DNA of 45,792 bases from Cryobacterium psychrotolerans (GTDB lineage Bacteria; Actinomycetota; Actinomycetes; Actinomycetales; Microbacteriaceae): positions 1-45,792 of the forward strand of contig NZ_FNFU01000023.1 of the NCBI RefSeq assembly GCF_900101115.1. Reading direction: 5' to 3'. Below the pieces are notes generated by a model, which saw only the letters and a program-made list of their open reading frames with translations, did no database searches and was not told the DNA's origin. Positions 21,268 through 29,637 of this stretch are shown here, one piece after another. Numbering within the stretch: the stretch's first letter is position 1; each line of letters starts with the position of its first letter. Made by a program: the position numbers and the translations under genes.

Positions 21268-22860
21268 GTGAGCCTGATCCGGCTGCAAGACGTCAGTGTT
21301 CGTTTCGAAACCGCGCAGGTTCTGCGAGAGGCGTTCTTCCGCCTCGAACCAGGCGACAGGGTGGGCCTGATCGGGAAGAACGGATCGGGGAAGACCTCGA
21401 TCCTCAAGCTGATCCTCGGCCAGGTGACACCGGATACCGGCACCGTCGCCCTGGAGCCGGGCATCAGGGTCGGCTATTTCTCGCAGTTCTCCGAGCTGGA
21501 CGGCCAGGCGACCATCAGCGAGGTCCTCGACGGCCTGTTCGTGGAGATCAAGGCCGTCGAAGCCGAATTGGCGTCGATTGACGCTGCCATCGCCAGGACC
21601 CCCTCTGACGCGGAACTCGACCGGCTCATCCACCGCCAGGCCGAGCTTTTCGAGCAGATGGACCGTCTCGATGGCTGGGACTACAAGCGACGGATCGACA
21701 CCGCGCTCACCACGCTCGGGTTCAACGAAGCCCACCGCGTCTGCGCGATCGACGAGCTCTCCGGCGGCTGGCGCAACCGCGCCGCACTGGCGAAGATCCT
21801 GCTCGAGGGCCCGGATGTGCTGCTGCTGGACGAGCCCACCAACTACCTGGACGTGGCCGGAGTCGAATGGCTCGAAGCCTGGTTCCGCACCTTCCGCGGC
21901 GCGGCGATCATCGTCTCGCACGACCGGCGGTTCCTGGACGCCGTCGTCACCCGGATCATCGAGGTCGAGAACTTCCACCTGCACGAGTACCCCGGCAACT
22001 TCGGCGAATACGTCGTGCAGAAGCAGTTCCGGCTCAAGACGCTCGAGCAGCAGTTCGTGCACGAATCAGAGCTGCTGGCGTTCGAGGCAGAGGGGATCTC
22101 CGACCGCCGCGAGGCCGCGAAGGCGGCCAGCAAGAACCTCGGCAGCCAGCTCGCGAAGATCAAGAAGGCACGCGCGCCTCGGCCCGTCGACCAGATCATC
22201 ACCGAGATCTACGGCCGGCTGCACGTCAAGGATTCCCTGTGCCGGGTCGAAGGCCTCAGCAAGGCCTACGGCGACAAGGAGCTGTTCACCGACCTGACCT
22301 TCGAGATCCGGCGCGGCAACCGGATTGTCGTGCTCGGCTCCAACGGAAGCGGCAAGACCACCCTGCTCCGGGTGCTGACCGGGGAGGAGCCGGCCGACTT
22401 CGGCGAGGTCACCTGGGCCCACGGCACAGTCGTGGTCTCGTACAACCAGGTGCTCGCGGAGCTCGACGACGACGACACTGTCAGCCATGCCGTCAACGCG
22501 ATGCCGGGCAGCCTCGCCTTCACCGCGACCCGCAAATCGGTGAACCGGTTCCTCGCGATGTTCCAGTTCTCCGAGGCCGACCTCAAACAGAAGATCGGAA
22601 ACCTGTCGGGCGGGCAGCGAGCGCGCGTGGCGATGGCGCAGTGCCTGCTGTCCGGCGCCTCTGTTCTGCTGCTGGACGAACCCACCAACCACCTGGACAT
22701 GTCCAGCACCCAGGTGATGGAACGGGCGCTGCTGCACTTCCCCGGGGCGGTCGTGGTGGTCAGCCACGACCGGTTCTTCACCGACAAGATCGCCAACCGG
22801 CGCCTCGTGTTCGGCACCGATGTCGCCAGGCCCGGCGAGGTCGACGTGCGCGCGGCCTGA
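21268..22860 (+). CDS. ABC-F family ATPase (ribosome-acting)
   Basis: The 530-aa soluble protein has two ABC domains and no membrane segment. Walker A motifs are GLIGKNGSGKTS and VLGSNGSGKTTLL; signatures are DELSGGWRNRAALA and NLSGGQRARVAMA; Walker B motifs are VLLLDEPTNYLD and VLLLDEPTNHLD. An inter-domain linker of ~80 residues (residues ~245-325) is rich in charged helix, like the P-site tRNA interaction motif. ABC-F proteins bind the ribosomal E site to relieve stalls or to dislodge antibiotics. The start is GTG 21268 after GAGAGGA. The repeat-bearing leader suggests regulated expression. Housekeeping versus antibiotic-protection type cannot be decided from motifs alone. Confidence 0.93.
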   Translation: MSLIRLQDVSVRFETAQVLREAFFRLEPGDRVGLIGKNGSGKTSILKLILGQVTPDTGTVALEPGIRVGYFSQFSELDGQATISEVLDGLFVEIKAVEAELASIDAAIARTPSDAELDRLIHRQAELFEQMDRLDGWDYKRRIDTALTTLGFNEAHRVCAIDELSGGWRNRAALAKILLEGPDVLLLDEPTNYLDVAGVEWLEAWFRTFRGAAIIVSHDRRFLDAVVTRIIEVENFHLHEYPGNFGEYVVQKQFRLKTLEQQFVHESELLAFEAEGISDRREAAKAASKNLGSQLAKIKKARAPRPVDQIITEIYGRLHVKDSLCRVEGLSKAYGDKELFTDLTFEIRRGNRIVVLGSNGSGKTTLLRVLTGEEPADFGEVTWAHGTVVVSYNQVLAELDDDDTVSHAVNAMPGSLAFTATRKSVNRFLAMFQFSEADLKQKIGNLSGGQRARVAMAQCLLSGASVLLLDEPTNHLDMSSTQVMERALLHFPGAVVVVSHDRFFTDKIANRRLVFGTDVARPGEVDVRAA

Positions 22861-22949
22861 GTTCCCGTGCGTTGAAGCCACCGTCCCTGGGAAGGCCCGT
22901 CTCGCATCGCGTGCCGGCACGGCCGAGGGGTTCCTCCTGCGGTCAGGCT

Positions 22950-23600
22950 CTACCGACGGGAAGGAGCGGCCCGCACGACATCCGGGTGGTCATCGGGCAG
23001 GGCATGACGCTGGCCGTCCCGCAGGAGCTGAAGGTTCTTCGCCTCCCAGTCGCGCAGGGCCTGGCGCACCGGCTCAACCGCCTGCCACTCGGCACAACGG
23101 GCCAGCGAGGTGCCGCAGACACAGGTGTGCGGGTCGCGCTCGCCTTCCCGGTGCAGGCGGTCCACCCGCCAGATCGCGGCCATCAACCGGTCGTTGCGAC
23201 GCTGCTCCAGCGCGGCTCGCTTGTCCGCGCGCTTCACGACCTCGTTCTCCAGGAGGCTTCGCACCTGCGCGGTCGGCGCCCGATCAAACTCGCCGGCGAC
23301 CACGTTCGTGAGCTCGTCGACCCGGGTGGTGAGCCCGGCGAGCGCCGCGTCCCGCTCGGCGAGGGTCGCGGTCAGCTTTTCAACGGTGTTTCGGTTCGAT
23401 TCGCGTTCGTCGACCAGGATCTCCACCCACATCCTGAGGTGGTCCCTGTCGCGCTTTTCCGCCCGGTCGGCCCCGAGGTGCCGCACGCAGAACGAGCAGA
23501 CGACCTGATCGGTGGCCGAGGTGAACTTGAACGGCTGCAGCGCCTGGCAGCACCAGCACTGCGTGAGCAGGTCGACGTGAAGGGGATTGTCGTGGGTCAA
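22950..23600 (-). CDS. Hypothetical Cys-rich coiled-coil protein (probable zinc binder)
   Basis: The 216-aa product has an N-terminal TQCWCCQALQPF plus VVCSFCVRHLG, a paired Cys pattern suited to a zinc ribbon. A long charged helical stretch with a heptad-like pattern follows (DERESNRNTVEKLTATLAER, then DAALAGLTTRVDELTNVV). A C-terminal HTCVCGTSLARCAEW cluster is a second possible metal site. The start is TTG 23600, supported by GGAAAGGG seven bases upstream and a TAGGCT -10 box ~40 bases before it. It is convergent with the ABC-F gene (89-bp gap). No known family is recognised. Confidence 0.65.
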   Translation of the reverse strand: MTHDNPLHVDLLTQCWCCQALQPFKFTSATDQVVCSFCVRHLGADRAEKRDRDHLRMWVEILVDERESNRNTVEKLTATLAERDAALAGLTTRVDELTNVVAGEFDRAPTAQVRSLLENEVVKRADKRAALEQRRNDRLMAAIWRVDRLHREGERDPHTCVCGTSLARCAEWQAVEPVRQALRDWEAKNLQLLRDGQRHALPDDHPDVVRAAPSRR

Positions 23601-23732
23601 GGGGCATCCCTTTCCGGCGCGTTGGGTTGCATCAAAGCCTAGCCGGGCGGGCCGGACGTCAGTCTGCGGGCGCAGCCCAAGGGTACGAATGACCGTGCGC
23701 CTGTCCAGGACCGATCTCGCGAGGCAGGGGCA

Positions 23733-24005
23733 TCACATCTCCAAATCGATGTCGGACTTCCGGTCGAGCAGTCGCACCACGATCACAACGGCGAAAGCGA
23801 GTACGAACGGAGCGAGAAATCCGACCACCACCATGTTGTCGCCCATCGCCAGCAGATTGGCACACGCGCTGTCGCCCGCAACGTTCGCTGCCTGGATCTG
23901 GGCGCTGTCGGTGACGCTGCCGGCCAGGAAGTATCGAGAGGAGCATGCCCCCTGCCAGGCAGACGATCCGGCTGCGATGCCCGCACCAACGAGCGGCGTC
24001 AGCAC
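23733..24005 (-). CDS. Small membrane protein of unknown function, start uncertain
   Basis: From GTG 24005 the frame gives 90 aa: a weakly hydrophobic start (LTPLVGAGIAAG), a Cys-containing middle (WQGACSSRYFLAG, GDSACANLL), a strong transmembrane helix (VVVGFLAPFVLAFAVVIVV) and a charged end (RLLDRKSDIDLEM). The same frame stays open upstream past 24140 with coding-like composition (DEPVIPRDPPETTLSAGGKA), yet contains no ATG/GTG/TTG. That upstream stretch runs into the end of a truncated GNAT gene, so the original 5' end may have been lost. Function is unknown. Confidence 0.5.
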   Translation of the reverse strand: MLTPLVGAGIAAGSSAWQGACSSRYFLAGSVTDSAQIQAANVAGDSACANLLAMGDNMVVVGFLAPFVLAFAVVIVVRLLDRKSDIDLEM

Positions 24006-24135
24006 CCATCCGGCGAGCGCCTTGCCACCCGCAGACAGGGTGGTCTCTGGCGGATCGCGCGGGATGACTGGCTCGTCGGTAGTCAGGGGGTGATTGTGCT
24101 CTCCCGTGCCCGGGAAGTGAAGGGCCGCAGGCTGG

Positions 24136-24567
24136 TCAGTGTTCGGGTCGGGCGAGCAGGTAACGCAGGTGCGGGCGGAGCGGTGAGCCCGCGGCGATCC
24201 TCGGAAGCTCGAACTCGTCGGACAGGGTCATGCCGAGTCGCACCATGACGGCCCGGGACGGCGCGTTCAGCACCGCCGTGATCGAGTTCACCTCGTCAAG
24301 CCGCAGCTCGTCGAAGGCGACGGCCAGGGCCGCCTTCGCCGCTTCGGTGGCATAACCCTGTCCCCAGGCTTCGCGCGCGAGACGCCAGCCGACCTCGACG
24401 CCGCCGGGGACGCCGCCTGGCATCGGAGCCAGGCCCGTGAAGCCCAGGAAGGCGCCCGAACCGCGGTGCTCGAGAGCCCAGAGGCCGTAGCCGCGGATGT
24501 CGAAGGAGGCATCCGCTCGGGCGGCGAGCGCGTCGCTGCCGGCGTCAGGGGGCGCGCGGGGCGCGGA
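24136..24567 (-). pseudogene. N-terminally truncated GNAT (RimJ/RimL-like) remnant
   Basis: The frame encodes the back two thirds of a RimJ/RimL-type acetyltransferase: SDALAARADASFDIRGYGLW, GSGAFLGFTGLAPMPGG, VEVGWRLAREAWGQGYATEA and NAPSRAVMVRLGM. The first ~40 residues of the fold are missing. The frame begins right after TAA 24568-24570 of the preceding GATase gene, in the same frame, and has no start codon until ATG 24423, deep inside the acetyl-CoA domain. A deletion joining the two genes would explain this. A 95-aa product from 24423 is possible but would lack part of the fold. Confidence 0.7.
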
Positions 24568-25338
24568 TTACGCGGCGATGAGTTCGCCGGCGAAGCGGGC
24601 GGATGCCAGCTGGCCGCCGAGCAGTGCGAGGAGCACGCCGAGTTGGTCCGCGGGAGAGTCGGGAGCCTCCGGGTGCCACTGCACCCCGGTGATCGGCCTG
24701 CTTGCGTGTTCGAGCGCCTCGACGAGCCCGTCCGGGGCCAGTGCCGCGGCCACGAGCCCGTCGCCGAGCCGGCCGACGCTCTGGTGGTGCGCGCTCTGCA
24801 CCGAGATCTCGGCCCGGCCGAAGCTGCCGGCCAGGCCGCTGCCGGCGACGAGGGTTACCCCGTGCTCCGTGAGGATCTCGTCGACCGGCACGCCGTCAGT
24901 CCGGTGGACGCCGTCGTCTTCGATGTGCTGCACGATCGATCCGCCGAGGGCGACGTTGATGATCTGCAGGCCCCGGCAGATGCCGAGCAGCGGGGTGCCC
25001 TGGGCCACGGCGCGCTGCACGAGCGCGATCTGGCCGGCGTCGGCGATCTCGTAGTGGCGGGTTTCACCCTCGTAGCCGGTGCGCCCGCCGTAGAACCGGG
25101 GGGCGATGTCCTCGCCGCCGACGATCACTATGGCGTCGGCATCGATGGTGGCGGCGAGCAGTTCCGCGACCGAGACATCCGCTGCAGCGGTGCGCGTGAC
25201 CTGCCAGCCGCCCTGCTCGCCCTCGCCGGTCACGCGGGAGATCAGCGTCTGAACCTTGGCGTGGTACTCGCGCTGGTCGGGCCGGGATCCGGTCACCTCG
25301 ACGACGGCCAGTCGGGGCAGGTCGGCCTGTGTGTTCAT
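24568..25338 (-). CDS. Class I glutamine amidotransferase-like hydrolase (PuuD/gamma-glutamyl-GABA hydrolase family)
   Basis: The product is ~256 aa. The catalytic triad is visible: nucleophile Cys in LLGICRGLQIIN, with the His and Glu of GVQWHPEAP. IVIVGGEDIAPRFYGG and SAHHQSVGRLGDGL fit the Peptidase_C26 family. These enzymes hydrolyse gamma-glutamyl amides, as in putrescine and GABA catabolism. ATG 25338 has GGGAG ten bases upstream; ATG 25359, seven codons earlier, sits six bases after TAGTAA and could be a leaderless alternative. No other polyamine genes are adjacent, so the pathway is unproven. Its stop is joined to the GNAT remnant. Confidence 0.85.
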   Translation of the reverse strand: MNTQADLPRLAVVEVTGSRPDQREYHAKVQTLISRVTGEGEQGGWQVTRTAAADVSVAELLAATIDADAIVIVGGEDIAPRFYGGRTGYEGETRHYEIADAGQIALVQRAVAQGTPLLGICRGLQIINVALGGSIVQHIEDDGVHRTDGVPVDEILTEHGVTLVAGSGLAGSFGRAEISVQSAHHQSVGRLGDGLVAAALAPDGLVEALEHASRPITGVQWHPEAPDSPADQLGVLLALLGGQLASARFAGELIAA

Positions 25339-25470
25339 GCTCGCCCCGCTCCCGGTCATCCGTCGTTACTACCAGTGTGGGGAAGACCGGCGGATGCCGC
25401 GAGCGCGCCCGTAACAGGCCGCAACAGTTCCGGCCCGCCTGCAGGGGCGTCGTGCGGGGCCGCCGGCCCG

Positions 25471-25824
25471 TCAGCGGCCCTGCACGACGCAGAACTCGTT
25501 TCCGTCGGGATCCTGCAACACGCTCCACCGGGTGTTCCACTCGTCGTGGTCGTCGACCAGGGTCGCGCCCAGGCCGACCAGCCGGAGGACCTCCGCCTCT
25601 CGATCGCCCGCGACGAAGTCGACGTGCATGCGGTTCTTGGCGACCTTCTTCTCCGGCACCCGGAAGAACAGCCAGCCGGCCTCCCCCGGCCCGCCCTCGG
25701 GGATGAACGCGGACGCGGCATCCGCCCCCTCACGCACCGCACGCCCGAGGACCTCGGACCAGAACGCGGCGAGGCGGCCGGCATCCTCGCAGTCGACAAC
25801 AATGTGGTGCAGCGCGAGAGTCAT
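25471..25824 (-). CDS. VOC-superfamily (glyoxalase/bleomycin-resistance-like) protein
   Basis: The 117-aa product is a single VOC unit of the Glyoxalase_6 type: LHHIVVDCEDAGRLAAFWSE, then FFRVPEKKVAKNRMHVDFV, RLVGLGATLVDD and VLQDPDGNEFCVV. His near the N-terminus (HHIVVD), the MHVD His and the Glu of GNEFCV are the likely metal ligands. Members act as lyases, dioxygenases or drug binders, and this subgroup rarely has a known substrate. ATG 25824 follows TAGCAT by seven bases (leaderless). It is a single-gene unit, with ~95 bp to the divergent TPM gene. Confidence 0.87.
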   Translation of the reverse strand: MTLALHHIVVDCEDAGRLAAFWSEVLGRAVREGADAASAFIPEGGPGEAGWLFFRVPEKKVAKNRMHVDFVAGDREAEVLRLVGLGATLVDDHDEWNTRWSVLQDPDGNEFCVVQGR

Positions 25825-25919
25825 GCAACGGATGCTACCGGCGCCGGTTCTCGCCGGGTCCCTAGACTCACCCGCGGCGCGGGCATATGGTGAGCGAGGG
25901 ACGGCGCGGAGGTGGGCAC

Positions 25920-27992
25920 ATGCGGGCAGGGTGGACGATCGTATCCGGACTGCTCCTGTCTGCGCTCGTGCTCTCGGCCCCCGCCGTTGCGCACGCCGAA
26001 GACCCGGTCACCTTCGGCGCCAGTCACATCGTCGACCGGGTCGACGCCCTCGGCGATCGCGAAGGCGACGTGCAGGCCGCCCTCGACCAGCTCTACGAAG
26101 ACACCCAAACCGACCTGTTCGTCGTCTACGTCGACAGCTTCACGGGCGCCGCGGACCGCGAGGCCTGGGCCGACGAGACGGCCGACAAGAACGGCCTCGG
26201 CAGCAGAGATGTCCTCCTCGCCGTCGCCACGGCCGACCGTCAATACCAGCTGTCGGTCGCGGCCGACTTCGCGCTCACCGACGCAGAGCTGACCGACCTC
26301 GAGACCGTGGCCATCGAACCGGCCTTCCGCGAGAATGACTGGGCGGGGGCCGCCATCGGGGCCGCCGAGGGCATCGGCGCCAGCATCACCGGCGCCCCCG
26401 TGCCGGCGCCCGTCGTCACTCCCGGCGAGGCGAATCCGGGCGGCGGCCGATATACGGGCGTGTGGGTCGCGCTCGTCATCCTGATCGTGGTCGGCGGGAT
26501 CGTGCTCGTGGTCGTGCTCGCCCGCCGGCAGCGCGCCGTCCCCGCCGGTGGCGCCGGTCGCGCCTCCGGAGCCCCGCCGGCCCTGACCACCGCGCAGCTC
26601 AAGCAGCGGGCCGCGAGCGAACTGGTGCAAACGGACGACGCGATCAAGACCAGCGAGCAGGAGCTCGGATTCGCAATCGCGCAATACGGCGTCGAGGCGA
26701 CCGGCGCGTTCCAGAGTGCGCTCGCCACCGCCAAGGCGCAGCTCAGCCAGGGTTTCACCCTGCAACAGCGACTCGACGACGCCGAACCCGACACCGAGGA
26801 ACAACGGCGGGCCTGGTACGGCGAAATCATCGCCCTGTGCGACAAGGCCAACGCGGCGCTCGACGACCAGGCCGCCGACTTCGACGAGCTGCGGAAGCTG
26901 GAGCAGAGGGCGCCGGATGCCGCGGCATCACTCGAAAAGCAGATCGCCGGCGTCGACGCCCGGATCAACGAGGCGGAGGCATCCCTCGCGTCCCTGTTCG
27001 AGCGGTACTCCGAGGCCGCCCTCGCGACGGTGGCCGACAATCCCCGCCAGGCGGATGAGCGGGTCACGTTCGCCGAAAACGCGCTCACCGAGGCGAACGC
27101 CCGGCTGGCCGCCGGCGAGCCGAGCGCGGCCGCGGTCGGGATCCGGGCCGCCGAGGAATCGGTCGACCAGGCGCGTCTCCTGCTCGACGCCGTCGATCGC
27201 CTCGGCGCGGACCTGGCGTCCGCCGCGCAGAGCGTGACCGGCGAACTCCGCGAGCTCGAGACCGACATCATCCAGGCCCGGGCCCTGCCGGCCGGCACCG
27301 GCGCGGCGGCCGAACTCCCCGGGGTCATCGCGGGCACCGAGCAGACGGTGGCCGAAGTGAAGGCACACCTCGCCGCGGGAAAGATCAACCCGATCGAGCT
27401 GGTTCAACGGTTGGAAACGGCCAACGAGCGGATGGACGCCGTGCTGGCGGGTGTGCGCGACGCCCAGGCCCAGGCGCAACGCGCCGAGGCCGCGCTCACC
27501 CAGACCCTGTTGGCGGCGCGCAGCCAGGTGTCCGCCGCGGAGGACTTCATCACCGCCCGCCGCGGCGCGGTAGGTGCGGAGGCGCGCACCCGGCTCGCCG
27601 AGGCCGGGCGCCTCCTGGTGCACGCGGAATCGTCCCGGGCCGCGGACCCGGCCGGTTCCCTCGCCGCGGCCCAGCGCGCCAACGCGCTCGCCGCGGAGGC
27701 CATCTCCATGGCCAGGAACGACGTCGACGGCTTCTCCGGCACCGGCGGCATGGGCGACATGTTCGGCGGCGGGCGAAGCGCCCGCGGCGGCGGCGATGGC
27801 AGCCTCGGCGCCGTGCTCGGCGGCATCCTGATCGGCTCTATCCTGAGCGGCGGGGGAGGCGGCGGCGGAGGCGGCTTCGGCGGCTTCGGCAGCGGCGGCG
27901 GCCGGCGGGGCGGCGGAGGCGGCTTCGGTATCCCCGGAGGTTTCGGCGGCAGCGGAACCCGCTCCAGGCGGGGCGGCGGCGGCAGGTTCTAG
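25920..27992 (+). CDS. TPM-domain membrane protein with long coiled coil and Gly-rich tail
   Basis: The 690-aa product starts at ATG 25920 after GGAGGTGG. It has a signal peptide (ILLSGLLLSALV-like hydrophobic run ending VAHAED), an extracytoplasmic TPM domain (HIVDRVDALGDREGDVQAAL, TQTDLFVVYVDSFTG, DVLLAVATADRQYQLSV) and a transmembrane helix (VWVALVILIVVGGIVLVVVL). A ~430-residue helical, Ala/Glu-rich cytoplasmic region and a very Gly-rich C-terminus follow. TPM proteins act in membrane-protein quality control or photosystem repair elsewhere. The pspA gene follows within 53 bp, so the pair likely forms an envelope-stress unit. The exact function is inferred. Confidence 0.87.
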   Translation: MRAGWTIVSGLLLSALVLSAPAVAHAEDPVTFGASHIVDRVDALGDREGDVQAALDQLYEDTQTDLFVVYVDSFTGAADREAWADETADKNGLGSRDVLLAVATADRQYQLSVAADFALTDAELTDLETVAIEPAFRENDWAGAAIGAAEGIGASITGAPVPAPVVTPGEANPGGGRYTGVWVALVILIVVGGIVLVVVLARRQRAVPAGGAGRASGAPPALTTAQLKQRAASELVQTDDAIKTSEQELGFAIAQYGVEATGAFQSALATAKAQLSQGFTLQQRLDDAEPDTEEQRRAWYGEIIALCDKANAALDDQAADFDELRKLEQRAPDAAASLEKQIAGVDARINEAEASLASLFERYSEAALATVADNPRQADERVTFAENALTEANARLAAGEPSAAAVGIRAAEESVDQARLLLDAVDRLGADLASAAQSVTGELRELETDIIQARALPAGTGAAAELPGVIAGTEQTVAEVKAHLAAGKINPIELVQRLETANERMDAVLAGVRDAQAQAQRAEAALTQTLLAARSQVSAAEDFITARRGAVGAEARTRLAEAGRLLVHAESSRAADPAGSLAAAQRANALAAEAISMARNDVDGFSGTGGMGDMFGGGRSARGGGDGSLGAVLGGILIGSILSGGGGGGGGGFGGFGSGGGRRGGGGGFGIPGGFGGSGTRSRRGGGGRF

Positions 27993-28044
27993 CACGTCCA
28001 CCCGATTTGGCCCATAATCGCATCACTCCTGAAAGGACACCCAC

Positions 28045-28776
28045 ATGACGAAACAGTCCATCTTTGGACGCATCGCCCAGCTGGCGAAGGCGAACATCAA
28101 CGCGCTCCTCGACTCCGCGGAAGACCCGCAGATGATGCTCGACCAGATGGTGCGCGACTACACCAACAGCATCGCCGACGCAGAAAGCGCCATCGCCGAG
28201 ACGATCGGCAACCTGCGCCTACTGGAGGACGACCACCGTGAGGACGTCGCCGCGGCCGGATCGTGGGGTGTCAAGGCTCTCGCCGCCAGCCGCAAGGCAG
28301 ACGAACTGCGCGCCGCCGGCCAGACGGCCGACGGCGACCGGTTCGACAACCTCGCCAAGGTCGCGCTCGGCCGGCAGCTGCAGTCGGAGAAGGAAGCCAA
28401 GGGGGCCGAGCCGCAGATCGCGTCCCAGACGGCCGTTGTCGAGCAGCTCAAGACCGGACTCAACGCGATGAAGGAGAAGCTCGGCCAGCTGTCCGCCAAG
28501 CGTGACGAGCTGATCGCCCGGTCGAAGACCGCCCAGGCGCAGACGCAGGTCATGGATGCCATCAAGAGCATCGACATCATGGACCCGACAAGCGAGGTCA
28601 GCCGCTTCGAAGACAAGATCCGCCGGGAGGAGGCGCGCGTGCGGGGTGCCGGCGAACTGGCCGCCTCGAGCCTCGACGCCCAGTTCGAGAGCCTGGACGA
28701 CCTCGGCGAGCTCACCGAGGTCGACGCCCGGCTCGCCGAACTCAAGGCCGGCCGCACCACCTCGATCGAGCAGTAG
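28045..28776 (+). CDS. pspA: PspA/IM30-family membrane-stress protein
   Basis: The 243-aa helical protein begins TKQSIFGRIAQLAKANINAL, the membrane-binding amphipathic start of PspA/Vipp1. The coiled-coil hairpin follows (DPQMMLDQMVRDY, ALGRQLQSEKEAKGAEPQIA, LKTGLNAMKEKLGQLSAKRD). It lacks obvious enzymatic motifs. PspA-like proteins polymerise on stressed membranes to limit proton leakage. ATG 28045 follows GAAAGGA. It is downstream of the TPM gene on the same strand and probably cotranscribed. A long hairpin starts two bases after its stop and may end the transcript. Confidence 0.93.
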   Translation: MTKQSIFGRIAQLAKANINALLDSAEDPQMMLDQMVRDYTNSIADAESAIAETIGNLRLLEDDHREDVAAAGSWGVKALAASRKADELRAAGQTADGDRFDNLAKVALGRQLQSEKEAKGAEPQIASQTAVVEQLKTGLNAMKEKLGQLSAKRDELIARSKTAQAQTQVMDAIKSIDIMDPTSEVSRFEDKIRREEARVRGAGELAASSLDAQFESLDDLGELTEVDARLAELKAGRTTSIEQ

Positions 28777-28778
28777 CC

Positions 28779-28839
28779 CGCGAAACCGCAGTTGTGCGCG
28801 CTATAACTCCGCTTTAGCGCGCACAACTGCGGTTTCGCG
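28779..28839. repeat. Long intergenic hairpin, copy 1 (25-bp perfect arms)
   Basis: Arms at 28779-28803 and 28815-28839 are exact complements over 25 bases (core AACCGCAGTTGTGCGCGC), with an 11-base loop containing ACTCCGC. The element lies between pspA and the reductase gene. The same stem recurs at 29541-29601 with the loop reversed. It may act as a terminator and as a REP-like dispersed element. Confidence 0.85.
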
Positions 28840-28885
28840 TGGGGGTGGCGGGAACATACTGGCGGGGGGCGGCGTTGGCCGGGGT

Positions 28886-29533
28886 ATGACAACTTTAGGA
28901 ATCATCGGCGCCGGAAACATCGGCAGCCAGCTCGCGCGCCTTGGCGTGGCCAACGGATACGACGTGGTCGTGAGCAATTCGCGCGGCCCGGAAACCCTGC
29001 ACGATCTCGTTGCCGAGCTTGGTCCACGCGCCCGGGCGGCGTTGCCGGCCGAAGCCGCCGCCGCCGGGGATCTCGTCGTCGTCACCATTCCGCTACACGC
29101 CATCGACACCGTCCCGGCCGAGCAGCTCGCCGGCAAGATCGTGATCGACACCAACAACTACTACCCGCAGCGCGACGGCAACATTGCCGAACTCGATGAC
29201 GAACGCACGACCACGGCCGAGCTACTGCAGGCGCGCCTGCCCGACGCCCGGGTCGTCAAGGCGTTCAACCACATCTATGCCGCGGATCTGACCACGCACG
29301 GCCGGCCGGCCGGCTCGGAGGACCGGCGGGCGCTGGTCCTGGCCGGCGATGACGCATCCGCCCGGGATGCCGTCGCGGCGCTGCTGGACGATTTCGGCTT
29401 CGACGGCCTCGACCTCGGTCCGCTGTCCGAGGGCTGGCGCATCCAGCGGGACACCCCCGGCTACGGCCCGCGGATGAACGAGTTCGAGCTGCGCGAGGCC
29501 GTGAGCACCGCGACTCGCTACCGCGACATGTAG
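28886..29533 (+). CDS. NADP-binding reductase, F420-dependent NADP oxidoreductase-like
   Basis: The 215-aa product has an N-terminal Rossmann fold (TTLGIIGAGNIGSQLARLGV; GxGxxG variant GAGNIG). It continues VVVSNSRGPETL, VVVTIPLHAID and VIDTNNYYPQRDGNI, then VKAFNHIYAADL. This pattern is shared by F420H2:NADP+ oxidoreductases and related NAD(P)-binding enzymes. It would transfer hydride between NADP and a cofactor or small substrate. Presence of F420 biosynthesis cannot be checked here. The gene is bounded on both sides by copies of the same long hairpin, so it forms its own unit with a CATACT -10 box at 28855. Confidence 0.85.
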   Translation: MTTLGIIGAGNIGSQLARLGVANGYDVVVSNSRGPETLHDLVAELGPRARAALPAEAAAAGDLVVVTIPLHAIDTVPAEQLAGKIVIDTNNYYPQRDGNIAELDDERTTTAELLQARLPDARVVKAFNHIYAADLTTHGRPAGSEDRRALVLAGDDASARDAVAALLDDFGFDGLDLGPLSEGWRIQRDTPGYGPRMNEFELREAVSTATRYRDM

Positions 29534-29540
29534 TTCGTTC

Positions 29541-29601
29541 CGCGAAACCGCAGTTGTGCGCGCCAAAACGGAGTTTTAGCGCGCACAACTGCGGTTTCGC
29601 G
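29541..29601. repeat. Long intergenic hairpin, copy 2, inverted relative to copy 1
   Basis: Arms 29541-29563 and 29579-29601 are exact complements over 23 bases and share the stem of copy 1. The inner part (AAAACGGAGTTTT) folds further, with one mismatch. Read on the minus strand its loop is CTAAAACTCCGTTTTGG, matching copy 1's plus-strand loop CTATAACTCCGCTTTAG, so the elements point in opposite directions around the reductase gene. Confidence 0.85.
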
Positions 29602-29637
29602 TTGAGGGGGTGCGGGGCCGAGGGGCATACTGAGGGC

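Noticed and set aside
21867..23642. A long plus-strand frame inside and beyond the ABC-F gene
   Set aside because: Out-of-frame shadow of the ABC-F gene continuing antisense to the Cys-rich gene; no motifs.
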